Notes: generated by a model not told the origin, from the sequence alone. A stretch of 64,000 nt of DNA from Chryseobacterium sp. R2A-55 (GCF_021401085.1 NZ_JACBFP010000002.1:1-64000), one strand, 5' to 3'. Positions 44,721 to 54,903 are shown, counted from the stretch's first letter. Translations and numbers: made by a program.

Positions 44721-46991
44721 ATGACTTTTGACATTGATATGATTAAAAAGGTGTATGCACACTATCCGGAAAGAATAGAGGCAGCACGAAAAGCAGTTGG
44801 AAAGCCACTCACGCTCGCAGAAAAAATTCTTTATTCCCACCTCTGGGAAGGAAATGCAGAGCGGTCTTTTGAAAGAGGAAACTCCTATGTGGATTTCGCT
44901 CCAGACAGAGTTGCGATGCAGGATGCGACCGCGCAGATGGCGCTTCTCCAATTTATGCAGGCAGGAAAAGCAAAAGTTGCGGTCCCTTCAACCGTCCATG
45001 CAGACCACCTCATCCAAGCAAAAGTGGGCGCCGAAAAAGATTTACAGGTAGCTTTGAATAAAAACTCCGAGGTTTTTAACTTCCTAAGTTCCGTTTGCGA
45101 TAAGTACGGCATCGGATTTTGGAAACCGGGAGCGGGAATTATTCACCAGGTTGTTTTAGAAAACTACGCATTTCCAGGTGGAATGATGATCGGAACCGAC
45201 TCACACACTGTAAACGCAGGAGGCTTGGGAATGGTAGCCATTGGAGTAGGTGGCGCAGATGCGGTGGATGTGATGTCTGGAATGCCATGGGAACTAAAAA
45301 TGCCGAAATTGATCGGGGTAAAACTCACCGGAAAATTAAACGGATGGACCGCCCCAAAAGATGTCATCCTTAAAGTTTCCGGAATTTTAACCGTGAAAGG
45401 TGGAACCGGATGCATCATCGAATATTTCGGTGAAGGTGCGAAATCCATTTCTACCACAGGAAAAGGAACGATCTGTAACATGGGTGCGGAAGTTGGAGCT
45501 ACCACTTCTACCTTTGGATATGACGATTCCATGAGAAGATATCTCGCTGCAACCGGCAGACAAGACATCGTGGATGAAGCAGATAAAATCGCAGAGCACT
45601 TAACTGGTGACGACGAAGTTTATGCAAATCCTGAACTATATTTCGATCAGGTTATCGAAATTGACTTGAATACTTTAACTCCACATTTGAACGGACCTTT
45701 CACACCGGATTTGGCGACTCCGGTAGCAGAATTCCATGATAAAGCAGTTGCAAACGGTTGGCCAATCGAAGTGGAATGGGCATTAATCGGTTCATGTACC
45801 AACTCCTCTTACGAAGATTTGTCCAGGGCAGCTTCAATTGTGGAAGATGCTTTCGCGAAAGGGGTGAAACCAAAAGCAATTCTGGGAATCAACCCGGGTT
45901 CAGAGCAGGTGAAATTCACCGCGGAAAGAGACGGTTTCCTGGATTCATTCAGAAAATTTGAATCTGCAAGAATCTTTACCAATGCTTGCGGACCATGCAT
46001 CGGACAATGGGACAGAGAAGGTGCCGAAAAAGAAGAGAAAAATTCCATCATTCACTCCTTCAACAGGAACTTTGCGAAAAGAGCAGATGGAAACCCAAAT
46101 ACACACGCTTTCGTGGCCTCTCCGGAAATGGTTGCAGCAGTGGCAATTGCAGGCCGATTAGACTTTAATCCCATCACAGATACGTTGATTAACGAAAAAG
46201 GTGAAGCCGTAAAATTGAGCGAACCCGTTGGAATGGAGCTTCCTCCAAAAGGATTTGATGTGGATGACAACGGTTATCAAGCACCCTCTGCAGACGGTTC
46301 GAAAGTGGAAGTAATTGTAAGTCCAACTTCTGACCGACTTCAGATTCTGGAGGAATTCCCAGCTTGGGACGGACAAAACATTACCGGCGCTAAAGTCTTG
46401 ATCAAAGCATTTGGAAAATGTACAACCGACCATATTTCCATGGCGGGACCTTGGTTGAAATACAGAGGCCACCTCGATAATATTTCAAATAACATGTTGA
46501 TTGGGGCTGTGAACGCCTACAACATGGAAACCAATAAAGTGAAAAACGAAATCTCCGGCGAATACGGTGAAGTTCCAGCCGTGGCAAGAGCTTATAAAGC
46601 AGCAAACATCCCAACCATCGTCGTTGGCGACGAAAATTACGGGGAAGGTTCTTCCAGAGAACACGCTGCAATGGAGCCGAGACATTTAGGTGTGAAAGCA
46701 GTTTTGGTGAAATCTTTCGCACGTATCCACGAAACAAACTTGAAAAAACAAGGAATGCTTGGATTAACTTTTGCGGACAAGGCGGATTACGATAAAATCC
46801 AGGAAGATGATACGGTGAACTTCTTAGATTTGGATCAATTTGCTCCAGGAAAACAGATTACTTTGGAATTCGTTCATGCGGACGGAACCAAAGATATCGT
46901 GAAAACAAACCATACGTATAACGAACCTCAAATCGAATGGTTCAAGGCAGGTTCTGCATTGAATCTGATTAAGCAGATGGAGGCGAATTAA
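44721..46991 (+). CDS. acnA: Aconitate hydratase, mitochondrial-type
   Basis: A 756 aa TCA-cycle enzyme that interconverts citrate and isocitrate through a 4Fe-4S cluster. It follows the mitochondrial aconitase pattern rather than AcnB. Key regions are [40 protein letters not shown] and [12 protein letters not shown], which supply the cluster cysteines. In the C-terminal swivel domain, [19 protein letters not shown] holds the substrate-binding Ser and Arg. Length fits the mitochondrial family (about 755-780). The gene stands alone between a -7 box and a terminator. Confidence 0.96.
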   Translation: MTFDIDMIKKVYAHYPERIEAARKAVGKPLTLAEKILYSHLWEGNAERSFERGNSYVDFAPDRVAMQDATAQMALLQFMQAGKAKVAVPSTVHADHLIQAKVGAEKDLQVALNKNSEVFNFLSSVCDKYGIGFWKPGAGIIHQVVLENYAFPGGMMIGTDSHTVNAGGLGMVAIGVGGADAVDVMSGMPWELKMPKLIGVKLTGKLNGWTAPKDVILKVSGILTVKGGTGCIIEYFGEGAKSISTTGKGTICNMGAEVGATTSTFGYDDSMRRYLAATGRQDIVDEADKIAEHLTGDDEVYANPELYFDQVIEIDLNTLTPHLNGPFTPDLATPVAEFHDKAVANGWPIEVEWALIGSCTNSSYEDLSRAASIVEDAFAKGVKPKAILGINPGSEQVKFTAERDGFLDSFRKFESARIFTNACGPCIGQWDREGAEKEEKNSIIHSFNRNFAKRADGNPNTHAFVASPEMVAAVAIAGRLDFNPITDTLINEKGEAVKLSEPVGMELPPKGFDVDDNGYQAPSADGSKVEVIVSPTSDRLQILEEFPAWDGQNITGAKVLIKAFGKCTTDHISMAGPWLKYRGHLDNISNNMLIGAVNAYNMETNKVKNEISGEYGEVPAVARAYKAANIPTIVVGDENYGEGSSREHAAMEPRHLGVKAVLVKSFARIHETNLKKQGMLGLTFADKADYDKIQEDDTVNFLDLDQFAPGKQITLEFVHADGTKDIVKTNHTYNEPQIEWFKAGSALNLIKQMEAN

Positions 46992-47031
46992 TCCTTACCC
47001 TCAATCCCTCTCCTTTGGAGACGGACTTTTG

Positions 47032-47061
47032 AAAACCGTTCAGTGATGAGCGGTTTTTTTT
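47032..47061 (+). terminator. Terminator of the aconitase gene
   Basis: AAAACCGTTCA and TGAGCGGTTTT pair (one G-U) around a 4-nt loop, followed by a U run. The hairpin starts 41 nt past the stop. Confidence 0.78.
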
Positions 47062-47113
47062 AGAAAAAGTCGGGAATTTAGAAACCTCATTTCCACCAAA
47101 ATTTACTTTTCCG

Positions 47114-47121
47114 TATTTTTG
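47114..47121 (+). promoter_or_regulatory. Possible -7 box of trpS
   Basis: TATTTTTG matches TAnnTTTG, 40 nt before the ATG at 47162. No clear -33 partner is seen. Confidence 0.35.
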
Positions 47122-47161
47122 CGGGAATTTGTTATCATTCAATACTTATTCTTAAAAAAAA

Positions 47162-48130
47162 ATGTCAAGAATCCTCACCGGAATACAAGCTACAGGAACG
47201 CCGCACCTTGGAAATCTATTGGGGGCGATAATTCCCGCCATCGAACTTTCTAGAAACCCAAAAAACGAATCGTTTCTTTTTATTGCGAATCTGCATTCAT
47301 TAACCCAGATCAAAAATGCCGAAGAATTAAGACAAAACACTTATGAAATCGCGGCGGCATGGCTTGCTTGCGGATTGGATACAGAAAAGACCTTCTTTTA
47401 CAGACAAAGCGACCTCCCTGAAGTTTGCGAACTTTCATGGTATTTGTCTTGCTTTTTCCCATATCAAAGATTGACTTTAGCACATTCTTTTAAAGATAAA
47501 GCTGACCGTCTGGAAGATGTGAACGCCGGACTTTTCACCTATCCCGTTTTGATGGCCGCAGACATTTTGCTGTATGATGCCGAAATTGTTCCCGTGGGAA
47601 AAGACCAATTGCAGCATCTGGAAATGGCGAGAGACATGGGTGCTAGATTCAACCACCAAATGGGTGAAGTTTTCGTTCTGCCGCAAGCGGAGCTGCAGGA
47701 AGACACGAAATATGTTCCTGGAACCGATGGTCAAAAAATGTCGAAATCCAGAGGAAATATCATCAATATTTTTCTACCGGAAAAGCAGCTGAAAAAGCAG
47801 ATCATGGCAATTGAGACCGACTCCAAATCTTTGGAAGAACCGAAAGACCCAAAAACCGACAAAGTTTTTGCCCTGTATGAATTGATCGCTACTGCCGAGC
47901 AAACGGAAGTTTTAAGGCAAAAATACCTTGCCGGAAACTTTGGTTACGGTCACGCAAAAACCGAACTCCTGAATTTGATTATGGAAAGATTCAAAACCGA
48001 AAGAGAAAAATTCGATTACTACATGAACAACCTGCCCGAACTGGAAGAAAAATTGCAGGAAGGTGCAGAAAAAACAAGAAAAATCGCGGCTCAAACTTTA
48101 GCAAAAGTGAGAAAAAGTTTGGGCGTTTGA
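47162..48130 (+). CDS. trpS: Tryptophan--tRNA ligase
   Basis: A 322 aa class I synthetase charging tRNA-Trp. The HIGH-type motif is in GIQATGTPHLGNLLGA. The second signature GQKMSKSRGN is intact. SDLPEVCELSWYLSCFFPY, GKDQLQHLEMARDMG and a C-terminal helical region (KTELLNLIMERF) match the family. Length is typical. It is probably a single gene: the serine hydrolase begins 45 nt later. Confidence 0.96.
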   Translation: MSRILTGIQATGTPHLGNLLGAIIPAIELSRNPKNESFLFIANLHSLTQIKNAEELRQNTYEIAAAWLACGLDTEKTFFYRQSDLPEVCELSWYLSCFFPYQRLTLAHSFKDKADRLEDVNAGLFTYPVLMAADILLYDAEIVPVGKDQLQHLEMARDMGARFNHQMGEVFVLPQAELQEDTKYVPGTDGQKMSKSRGNIINIFLPEKQLKKQIMAIETDSKSLEEPKDPKTDKVFALYELIATAEQTEVLRQKYLAGNFGYGHAKTELLNLIMERFKTEREKFDYYMNNLPELEEKLQEGAEKTRKIAAQTLAKVRKSLGV

Positions 48131-48175
48131 TTTAATGCTTTTTTTAACATTAAATTTGTGCAAAAGATTAATTTA

Positions 48176-49312
48176 ATGTTCAGAAAAACCCTTCAAGGTT
48201 TTGTCGCATCCTTGGCTTTACTCATCGCACTGGCTTACAGTTTCGGCTATGATTATCTTTTTAAAGGAATTCGTGAAACCTATCTGCGGGGCGAAACCGG
48301 TTCGTCCATCAGCGACGGAACCTATTTTCCCTCCCACATCATTGCAAAAGGGGAATCTAGACCTTGGGAAAATGATTCGCTCTACAATAAAAAACCGCTA
48401 CCGAAAGATTTAGTTGAAGTATTAAGTCAATCAAATACAGTTTCCTTTCTAGTTATTAAAAATGGAAAACTGCTGCACGAAGAATATTGGAATGGTCATA
48501 GCAAAACCACGAAAACCAATTCTTTCTCTATGGCAAAAGCGGTGAACGTAATGCTTCTGGGAAAAGCGATAGAGGATCAAAAAATCAAAGGTTTAAACGA
48601 AAAATATTCTGATTTCTATAAGAATTATGAGCATGTGGAATTCGGAAAAGACCTCACTCTCGGCGACTTGGCGAAAATGGAAGCCGGACTGGACTGGAAA
48701 GAAAATTACAGAAATCCATTCCTTCCGAATGCAAAAGCCTATTATGGAAGATCCTTAGCAGAAGCGGTTTTCCTGCGTGGATTCAAAGAAAAACCTGGAA
48801 CCCAGTTCGAATATCAAAGCGGTGCTTCCCAGCTTCTGGGATTCGCCATAAGAAGGGCTGTTAATAAATCCATTGCAGAATATGCTTCTGAAAAACTTTG
48901 GAAACCCCTCGGAATGGAACAAAATGCCGACTGGACCGTGGATGAAAACGGAATGGAAAAAACATTTTGCTGCATCCAATCCAATTCCAGGGACTACGCA
49001 AAACTCGGACAATTATTTTTGGATGACGGAAAAGTGGGCAATCAGCAAATCATGAATCCAACTTTCTTAGAAGTAATGCGGACGCCAACCAAACTCTCGA
49101 ACGGAGTGTATGGGATGGGACTTTGGATTAATAATGACGCCACCATCAAACACTACTATTTTCGAGGACTTTATGGACAGTACATCATCATTATTCCCGA
49201 TAAAAAAATGGTGGTGGTGAGAACCGGAACTTATAAAGACGAACCACAGGATGAAAAAGGCCGGCCGAAACTTGTGGGTTTGATTGTGGATGAAGTGGTG
49301 AAAAATTTTTAA
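48176..49312 (+). CDS. Serine hydrolase (class C beta-lactamase family)
   Basis: A 378 aa exported or membrane-anchored hydrolase with an N-terminal helix (LQGFVASLALLIALAYSF). The nucleophile motif SxxK is SMAK in TNSFSMAKAVN. The second motif is probably YQSG in FEYQSGASQLLGFAIRR. An extended C-terminal strand (YIIIIPDKKMVVVRTG) carries the third box. The usual roles are peptidase or esterase. I start at the ATG at 48176. The frame from 48158 adds six unsupported residues. It differs in sequence from the lipoprotein at 38035-39312. Confidence 0.85.
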   Translation: MFRKTLQGFVASLALLIALAYSFGYDYLFKGIRETYLRGETGSSISDGTYFPSHIIAKGESRPWENDSLYNKKPLPKDLVEVLSQSNTVSFLVIKNGKLLHEEYWNGHSKTTKTNSFSMAKAVNVMLLGKAIEDQKIKGLNEKYSDFYKNYEHVEFGKDLTLGDLAKMEAGLDWKENYRNPFLPNAKAYYGRSLAEAVFLRGFKEKPGTQFEYQSGASQLLGFAIRRAVNKSIAEYASEKLWKPLGMEQNADWTVDENGMEKTFCCIQSNSRDYAKLGQLFLDDGKVGNQQIMNPTFLEVMRTPTKLSNGVYGMGLWINNDATIKHYYFRGLYGQYIIIIPDKKMVVVRTGTYKDEPQDEKGRPKLVGLIVDEVVKNF

Positions 49313-49414
49313 TTTTTCACTCCAAAACTGATATTTCAATTTATTTCGATAAGCTGATTTAAAATTAAACTTTGTGGGCGATTTCCATTTAAGATTTAAT
49401 ATGTTTTATTTCCG

Positions 49415-49422
49415 TAAATTTG
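49415..49422 (+). promoter_or_regulatory. Possible -7 box of sufS
   Basis: TAAATTTG matches TAnnTTTG, 20 nt before the ATG at 49443. No TTG/TTTG occurs at the normal -33 distance. Confidence 0.35.
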
Positions 49423-49442
49423 AACCATTCTAAATAATAAAA

Positions 49443-50663
49443 ATGTTCGATTTACAAAATATCCGAAAACAGTTCCCAATCTTATCCCGAAAGATAAACG
49501 GCAAAGACTTGGTCTATCTCGATAATGCAGCCACCTCCCATAAACCTCTGCACGTCTTAGATTCCTGGCAAAAATATTATACTGAAATCAACGCAAATGT
49601 CCACCGCGGAATCCATACTTTGAGCCAGATTGCAACGGAGGAAATGGAACATTCGCGGCGAAAAGTTCAAAAATTCATCAATGCTAAGAATGATTTCGAG
49701 GTCATTTTTACGAAGGGAACCACTGAAGGGTTGAACCTCATCGCCTATTCACTAAATAATTTGGTAAAAGCAGACGATGAAATCATCATCTCCCATCTGG
49801 AACACCATTCGAATATCGTTCCTTGGCAAATGCTCTGCGAAAGAACCGGCGCCAAACTGAAAGTCATTCCTATGGATGAAAACGGTGTCTTGCAGCTCGA
49901 TTTTCTGGATAAGAATTTAAGCGAAAAAACAAAAATTGTCTCTGTTAATCAGGTTTCCAATGCATTGGGGATCATCAATCCAATTGAAGAAATTATCTCG
50001 AAAACCCGTGCCAATTCAAACGCAATCACGGTAGTTGATGGTGCACAATCTGTTCCACACCAAAAAATTGACGTCCAGAAAATGGGTTGCGATTTCTTTG
50101 TTTTTTCCGGGCACAAAATGTATGCACCGATGGGAACCGGAATTTTGTACGGAAAAGAAGAGATTCTGCGAAAAATCAACCCTTTCCACGGTGGTGGAGA
50201 AATGATAGCGACCTGTACTTTTGAAAAGACCACTTATGCAGATTTGCCGTTCAAATTTGAGGCGGGAACACCAAATGTAGGCGGAAATATCTCATTAGGC
50301 GCAGCAATTGATTTTATGGAAAACATCGGACTAGAAAATATAAAAACTCACGAAAATGTGTTGCTCAATTATGCCCAGAAAAAACTTTTGGAGATTGACG
50401 GTTTAAAAATCTACGGCGAAAAAGCGATGAGAACCGGTGTCGTTTCGTTCAATCTGGAAGGGGTCGGAATTTCTTCTGACGTGGGAATGATTTTGGACAA
50501 GATGGGAATTGCGGTGCGAACCGGTCATCACTGCACTCAACCCATTATGAGCTTCTTCAATATTGCCGGAACCGTTCGTGCAAGTTTTGCGGTGTACAAC
50601 ACTTTGGAAGAAATCGATATTTTGGCAGATGGAGTTCGAAAAGCGCAACGAATGCTTTCTTAA
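49443..50663 (+). CDS. sufS: Cysteine desulfurase SufS
   Basis: A 406 aa PLP enzyme that removes sulfur from cysteine for iron-sulfur cluster assembly. The PLP Lys lies in FFVFSGHKMYAPMGTG. The catalytic Cys is in RTGHHCTQPIM, as in group II (SufS/CsdA) desulfurases. VDGAQSVPHQKIDVQ supplies the cofactor Asp and His. N-terminal YLDNAATSHKP is also diagnostic. In many Flavobacteriia it follows sufBCD; here no other suf gene is in the window and a -7 box lies directly upstream, so it is transcribed alone. Confidence 0.93.
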   Translation: MFDLQNIRKQFPILSRKINGKDLVYLDNAATSHKPLHVLDSWQKYYTEINANVHRGIHTLSQIATEEMEHSRRKVQKFINAKNDFEVIFTKGTTEGLNLIAYSLNNLVKADDEIIISHLEHHSNIVPWQMLCERTGAKLKVIPMDENGVLQLDFLDKNLSEKTKIVSVNQVSNALGIINPIEEIISKTRANSNAITVVDGAQSVPHQKIDVQKMGCDFFVFSGHKMYAPMGTGILYGKEEILRKINPFHGGGEMIATCTFEKTTYADLPFKFEAGTPNVGGNISLGAAIDFMENIGLENIKTHENVLLNYAQKKLLEIDGLKIYGEKAMRTGVVSFNLEGVGISSDVGMILDKMGIAVRTGHHCTQPIMSFFNIAGTVRASFAVYNTLEEIDILADGVRKAQRMLS

Positions 50664-50741
50664 TTGCGCTCAGCGATTTTTGCCACTACTTCATGAATCA
50701 TATATTAAATGCCAAAAACATTGGTGCATTCGTGGCAATTA

Positions 50742-51194
50742 CTAAATAGTCTGTAAAATCTGTTCTGAGGCGATTTTTGACTTCACATCGGAAATAACAC
50801 CAGTGCAAATCCCGTTTTCGTTGAAAAGGAAAGTGGTTCTCACAATTCCCATATAGGTTTTCCCGAAGGTGTTTTTCTCTTGCCAAACCCCGAATTTCTC
50901 AATGACTTCGTGGTTTTCATCTGAAAGCAGATCATATTTAAAACTAAACTTTTCGTGGAAGCTTTTTTGCTTTTTTACCGAATCCGCAGAAATCCCCACA
51001 ATTTGAAATCCCGCCTTCTTCAGTTTTGAAATGTTGTCATTGATATTGCAGGCTTCAACAGTGCAGGTGGGAGTATTTGCTTTTGGATAAAAGAAAATCA
51101 CCAACTTTTTTCCGAAGAGTTTTGAAGATTTTACCGGTTTACCATCTTGATTTTGCAGTTCAAAATCTGGAATTTTGTCGCCAATTTTAAGCAT
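50742..51194 (-). CDS. bcp: Thioredoxin-dependent peroxiredoxin (Bcp/PrxQ)
   Basis: A 150 aa thiol peroxidase that reduces hydrogen peroxide and alkyl hydroperoxides. The peroxidatic Cys lies in FFYPKANTPTCTVEACNIND. A second Cys five residues later (VEAC) is the resolving residue typical of atypical 2-Cys PrxQ. FELQNQDGKPV and GVWQEKNTFGKTYMGIVRTTF are family blocks. It is divergent from nth with a 32-nt spacer. Confidence 0.94.
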   Translation of the reverse strand: MLKIGDKIPDFELQNQDGKPVKSSKLFGKKLVIFFYPKANTPTCTVEACNINDNISKLKKAGFQIVGISADSVKKQKSFHEKFSFKYDLLSDENHEVIEKFGVWQEKNTFGKTYMGIVRTTFLFNENGICTGVISDVKSKIASEQILQTI

Positions 51195-51208
51195 CTTTAT
51201 TAATTTTG
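51174..51208 (+). promoter_or_regulatory. Possible nth promoter
   Basis: TTTG (51174-51177), a 23-nt spacer and TAATTTTG (51201-51208). The ATG at 51227 follows 18 nt later. The -33 box would lie inside the bcp coding region. Confidence 0.4.
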
Positions 51209-51226
51209 TGTAAAGTTACCTTTAAA

Positions 51227-51847
51227 ATGACCAAAAAACAAAGAGCCGAAACCGTTTTACGGGAGCTCGAAAAATTATATCCTGAAGTTCCGATCCCACT
51301 GGATCACAAAGATCCGTTCACGCTTCTGGTGGCAGTGGCACTTTCTGCGCAAACCACCGATAAGAAAGTGAACCAGATTTCCCCAAAACTTTTTGAATCC
51401 GCCGATACTCCCGAGAAAATGGCGAAACTGGAATTTGAAGAAATCCGCGAACTGATCAAAGAAATCGGATTAACCAACCAAAAGGCAAAAAATATGAAAA
51501 GAATGTCGGAAATTCTGGTTGAAAAACATGCAGGGATTGTTCCCCAAACTTTTGAAGAGCTGGAGGAGCTTCCCGGAGTTGGGCACAAAACGGCAAGTGT
51601 AGTAATGAGTCAGGCTTTTGGATTTCCTGCATTTCCAGTGGACACCCACATTCACCGACTGATGAAACAATGGAAACTGACGGAAGGAAAAAATGTGGCG
51701 GAAACCGAAAAGGATGCGAAAAAACTTTTTCCTGAGAACAAATGGAACAAAGTGCATCTTCAGATTATTTTTTACGGAAGGGAATATTCTCCCGCCAGAG
51801 GAAACCGGGATAAAGATTTCCTGACGAAAATGTTATTTGAGAAGTAA
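51227..51847 (+). CDS. nth: Endonuclease III family DNA glycosylase without the Fe-S cluster
   Basis: A 206 aa base-excision repair glycosylase/AP-lyase for oxidised pyrimidines. The helix-hairpin-helix is LEELPGVGHKTASVV with the catalytic Lys. The catalytic Asp follows in FPAFPVDTHIHRLMKQW. LVAVALSAQTTDKKVNQISP is the N-terminal signature. The C-terminus (IIFYGREYSPARGNRDKDF) has no cysteines, whereas E. coli Nth carries a C-X6-C-X2-C-X5-C cluster there. I start at the ATG at 51227. Activity is probably retained. Confidence 0.93.
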   Translation: MTKKQRAETVLRELEKLYPEVPIPLDHKDPFTLLVAVALSAQTTDKKVNQISPKLFESADTPEKMAKLEFEEIRELIKEIGLTNQKAKNMKRMSEILVEKHAGIVPQTFEELEELPGVGHKTASVVMSQAFGFPAFPVDTHIHRLMKQWKLTEGKNVAETEKDAKKLFPENKWNKVHLQIIFYGREYSPARGNRDKDFLTKMLFEK

Positions 51848-51876
51848 TATTTAAACAAAACAATCAAGAAAAATTA

Positions 51877-51911
51877 AGCGCTCAAAGTAATTCCATGAGC
51901 GCTCATTTTTT
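51877..51911. terminator. Bidirectional terminator between nth and guaC
   Basis: AGCGCTCA and TGAGCGCT form a perfect 8-bp stem around an 11-nt loop between two converging genes. U-rich tails follow on both strands (six T on plus; TTAATTTTT on minus). Confidence 0.78.
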
Positions 51912-51928
51912 AGAGGAAAATCTGGTGA

Positions 51929-52969
51929 TTAACTTCCGAAAACCTCATTATGCTGTTCCTGAACCCGAATAAAAGTCGTTCTTTTGGACAGTTCGCGCAG
52001 CTCAGAAGCACCCACATAAGTACACGTGGAACGAACGCCGCCCAGAATATCTTTCACGGTTTCCGAAACGGGTCCTTTGTAGGGAACTTTCACTGTCTTT
52101 CCTTCAGAAGCGCGATATTCTGCAACTCCGCCGGAATGTTTATCCATAGCGGTTTGTGAGCTCATTCCGTAAAATAATCTGAATTTTTTACCGTTTTCTT
52201 CCATGATTTCTCCTCCACTTTCATCGTGTCCGGCAAACATTCCACCAAGCATCACGAAATCTGCACCTCCACCAAATGCTTTTGCCACATCTCCGGGAAT
52301 TTTGCAGCCGCCATCAGAAATAATGTGTCCACCAAGTCCGTGCGCTGCATCTGCACATTCGATGATCGCTGAAAGTTGCGGATAACCGACTCCGGTCTTA
52401 ATTCTAGTGGTGCAAACCGAACCGGGACCGATTCCGACTTTGATGATATCTGCTCCAACCAAAATCAGTTCCTCCACCATTTCCCCCGTAACGACATTTC
52501 CCGCAATGATGGTTTTGGTGGGGAAATTCTTTCTGGCACTTTTTACAAAATCCACAAAATGTTCGGAATATCCGTTGGCAACATCTATGCATAGAAACTG
52601 GATTTTCGGGTGTTTTTGCATAATCAGCTTGATTTTTTCCTCATCTGCTTTTCCCGTTCCGGTGCTTAATGCGATATATTCATAAATCGAATCAGTTTGA
52701 TTTTTAAGGAAATTGTCCCATTCTTCCAAAGTATAATGCTTATGGATTGCCGACATTATTTTCTCCTTCGAAAGCGCTTCTGCCATTTCAAAAGTTCCCA
52801 CAGTATCCATATTTGCTGCAATAATTGGAACGCCGATCCATTTTTTCCGGGAGTTTTTAAAAGTGAATGTCCGCTCCAGACTTACCTGCGCTCTGGATTT
52901 CAAGGTAGATCTTTTTGGACGAATCATGACGTCTTTAAAACCCAGTTTTATTTCATATTCTATTCTCAT
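51929..52969 (-). CDS. guaC: GMP reductase
   Basis: A 346 aa TIM-barrel enzyme that converts GMP to IMP with NADPH in purine salvage. The catalytic loop is [21 protein letters not shown]. Other blocks are [48 protein letters not shown] and [11 protein letters not shown]. Length and the lack of a CBS domain separate it from IMP dehydrogenase. It is the last gene of a leftward run beginning with surE. Confidence 0.95.
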   Translation of the reverse strand: MRIEYEIKLGFKDVMIRPKRSTLKSRAQVSLERTFTFKNSRKKWIGVPIIAANMDTVGTFEMAEALSKEKIMSAIHKHYTLEEWDNFLKNQTDSIYEYIALSTGTGKADEEKIKLIMQKHPKIQFLCIDVANGYSEHFVDFVKSARKNFPTKTIIAGNVVTGEMVEELILVGADIIKVGIGPGSVCTTRIKTGVGYPQLSAIIECADAAHGLGGHIISDGGCKIPGDVAKAFGGGADFVMLGGMFAGHDESGGEIMEENGKKFRLFYGMSSQTAMDKHSGGVAEYRASEGKTVKVPYKGPVSETVKDILGGVRSTCTYVGASELRELSKRTTFIRVQEQHNEVFGS

Positions 52970-52990
52970 TTTATTTCTTATTACATCTGT

Positions 52991-53485
52991 TTAAAACCAA
53001 CTTTTTATTTGATATTTTATTTTTGCATGAGGCTTAAGAACTTCCAAAGAAATATTGTTGCCTTTCTCAATTCCGCTCACTTCGGCTTGACTTTCCCAAT
53101 TTCCTTTTGTGAATTTGAAACTTGCCGGTGTACGTATTTTTAATGTGATGGTTCTTTCAAAATCATTTTTTTTATTCATTTTGATTTTGCTTGGACTCCA
53201 ACCCCCTAATTCAAATTCAGATTTTTTACTGTTTACCATCGCAAAAAGCGAATCCGCACTCATCACACGATAAGGATATGCTTTTAATGCGACTGTGCCG
53301 TTTTTAATATAATCTTTAAATGGGTTTTCTTCGGATGTTCCCATTTTATCGAATGCAAGCCAAAAATTTATAACATCTTTTGTTTCGAACGCAGCATTTA
53401 ATGGACTTTCTGAAAAGTCATTTTGAGCGAACATGCAGTTGGAGAGCATTAAAAAAAATATGCTGAGTACAAGTTTTGAATTCAT
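52991..53485 (-). CDS. Exported protein of unknown function
   Basis: A 164 aa protein with a signal peptide (KLVLSIFFLMLSNCMFAQ). The mature part is beta-rich and ends in ISLEVLKPHAKIKYQIKSWF. It vaguely resembles C-terminal beta domains of GH95-type proteins, but I cannot assign a family. The ATG at 53485 is used; one at 53494 is also possible. It lies between doxX and guaC on the same strand, 47 and 21 nt from them. Confidence 0.6.
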   Translation of the reverse strand: MNSKLVLSIFFLMLSNCMFAQNDFSESPLNAAFETKDVINFWLAFDKMGTSEENPFKDYIKNGTVALKAYPYRVMSADSLFAMVNSKKSEFELGGWSPSKIKMNKKNDFERTITLKIRTPASFKFTKGNWESQAEVSGIEKGNNISLEVLKPHAKIKYQIKSWF

Positions 53486-53532
53486 TTTGAACAATTCTTC
53501 AAAAAAAGTTGAGTTCGAATCAATACCATCGA

Positions 53533-53934
53533 TTATTTCCTATAGATCAAACTCAGCGCAAAAGCGGCTGCAGCAGCAGAGAACACTGAGTAATCCAACG
53601 GTGCCTTAATATTGAGGAAAACCGCCATACAAACTCCAAACGCCAACAGCAGAAATCCACTGATTTTTGCCATCAACACTGTCCGAAAATTGACCAAAAG
53701 AATCACCCCAAGAAAAATCTCCAGTGAAGTCGCGGTCAATGCGGCATACCAAGATTGTTTGGAGGTAAGAAACGGAAGCAACGAATGGGTATAAGTCAAA
53801 AATGCATCCCAGTTTCCCCATTTAGAAAGCCTTTTCGGCCATATTCCAAAACGGTCTGCAACAGCAGACAAAAACCCGATGCTCAGCGATATTCTCAGGA
53901 ACCATTCCACCAATTTATATTGATTTTTCCCCAT
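53533..53934 (-). CDS. DoxX-like membrane protein
   Basis: A 133 aa protein with four membrane helices and DoxX-type features: EWFLRISLSIGFLSAVADRFGIWP at the N-terminus, TSLEIFLGVILL and a C-terminal AAAAFALSLIYRK. DoxX-family proteins are poorly understood; some take part in redox or membrane-associated complexes. It begins 2 nt after the surE stop, so it is translationally linked to surE. Confidence 0.82.
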   Translation of the reverse strand: MGKNQYKLVEWFLRISLSIGFLSAVADRFGIWPKRLSKWGNWDAFLTYTHSLLPFLTSKQSWYAALTATSLEIFLGVILLVNFRTVLMAKISGFLLLAFGVCMAVFLNIKAPLDYSVFSAAAAAFALSLIYRK

Positions 53935-53936
53935 GG

Positions 53937-54704
53937 TTAAAACTGCATTATTTCTTCTAATTCTTTCAAATATTCATGTGCCGTCAAATCAAATTTTACG
54001 GGGACAATAGAAATATATCCTTCGGAAAGTGCGGTTTCATCTGCATCTTCGCTTTTGTCCATGTTGTTGAAATAGCCGGTTAACCAATAATATTTTTTTC
54101 CGTGCGGATTGATTCGTTCGTCGAAATTTTCTTCCCATTTTGCGTCGGCTTGTTTGCAGACTTTGATTCCTTTAATCTCGTCTTTGCTGAGTTTAGGAAT
54201 GTTCACATTAAGTACAACTCCTTTTGGCAAAGGATTTTCCAGAACTTTTTTCACGATATTTTGGATATGTTCTTTGGCCTGAAGAAAATCCGCATCCCAG
54301 GAAAAATCAAGAAGAGAGAAACCAATCGCCTGAAGTCCTTCTACTCCTGCTTCCACCGCCGCACTCATCGTTCCGGAATAGATCACGTTGATCGAAGAAT
54401 TTGCGCCGTGGTTAATTCCTGAAACCACCAAATCTGGGCGACGTGGAAGAATTTTATCTAAGGCAAACTTCACGCAGTCCACCGGAGTTCCGCTCAGCGA
54501 AAAATCATTTTGTGGCCCCTCCAAACTGATTTCTTCAAAAGTCAAAGTCTGATTGATTGTGATGGCGTGACCCTTTCCAGACTGTGGTGAATTGGGTGCA
54601 ACCACCACTACTTCACCGATTTCGTTCATAAATTCCACTAAATTCCTAATTCCGGGAGCGGTAATTCCATCATCATTGGTCACCAAAATCAAAGGTCTTT
54701 GCAT
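53937..54704 (-). CDS. surE: 5'/3'-nucleotidase SurE
   Basis: A 255 aa metal-dependent nucleotidase that dephosphorylates nucleoside 5'- and 3'-monophosphates, linked to stationary-phase survival. The metal-binding motif is ILVTNDDGITAPGI. VVVVAPNSPQSGKGHAIT, LSGTPVDCVKFAL and LVVSGINHGANSSINVIYSGTMSAA are diagnostic. It is the first gene of a probable surE-doxX-unknown-guaC run. Confidence 0.96.
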   Translation of the reverse strand: MQRPLILVTNDDGITAPGIRNLVEFMNEIGEVVVVAPNSPQSGKGHAITINQTLTFEEISLEGPQNDFSLSGTPVDCVKFALDKILPRRPDLVVSGINHGANSSINVIYSGTMSAAVEAGVEGLQAIGFSLLDFSWDADFLQAKEHIQNIVKKVLENPLPKGVVLNVNIPKLSKDEIKGIKVCKQADAKWEENFDERINPHGKKYYWLTGYFNNMDKSEDADETALSEGYISIVPVKFDLTAHEYLKELEEIMQF

Positions 54705-54852
54705 ATATTTTTATTAAATTTTAGAGATTTTTAGTTTTTGGAAATCTTCTTTTGATTTAATTTCCATTAAAAAAAAGAGCTTCCCCACAAAAATACTTAA
54801 AAAAATAGTGTTCGAATATAAATAAGGTATTAATTTTGATACTTTGTAAAAT

Positions 54853-54868
54853 CCTGTAACGAAACAGG
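54853..54868 (+). other. Small hairpin in the leader of the C-terminal protease gene
   Basis: CCTGT-AACGAA-ACAGG forms a 5-bp stem, 36 nt before the ATG at 54904. A TAATTTTG -7-like box lies at 54831-54838, so the hairpin would sit at the very 5' end of the transcript. No T-run follows. Confidence 0.3.
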
Positions 54869-54903
54869 GAAAAACCCAACCAATCATTTATTAGAAACAA
54901 TAT

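Noticed and set aside
52697-53143. 148-residue Phe-rich open frame antisense to guaC and the exported protein
   Set aside because: Spans the gap between two real genes on the opposite strand; Phe/Cys/His-rich composition fits an antisense artefact.
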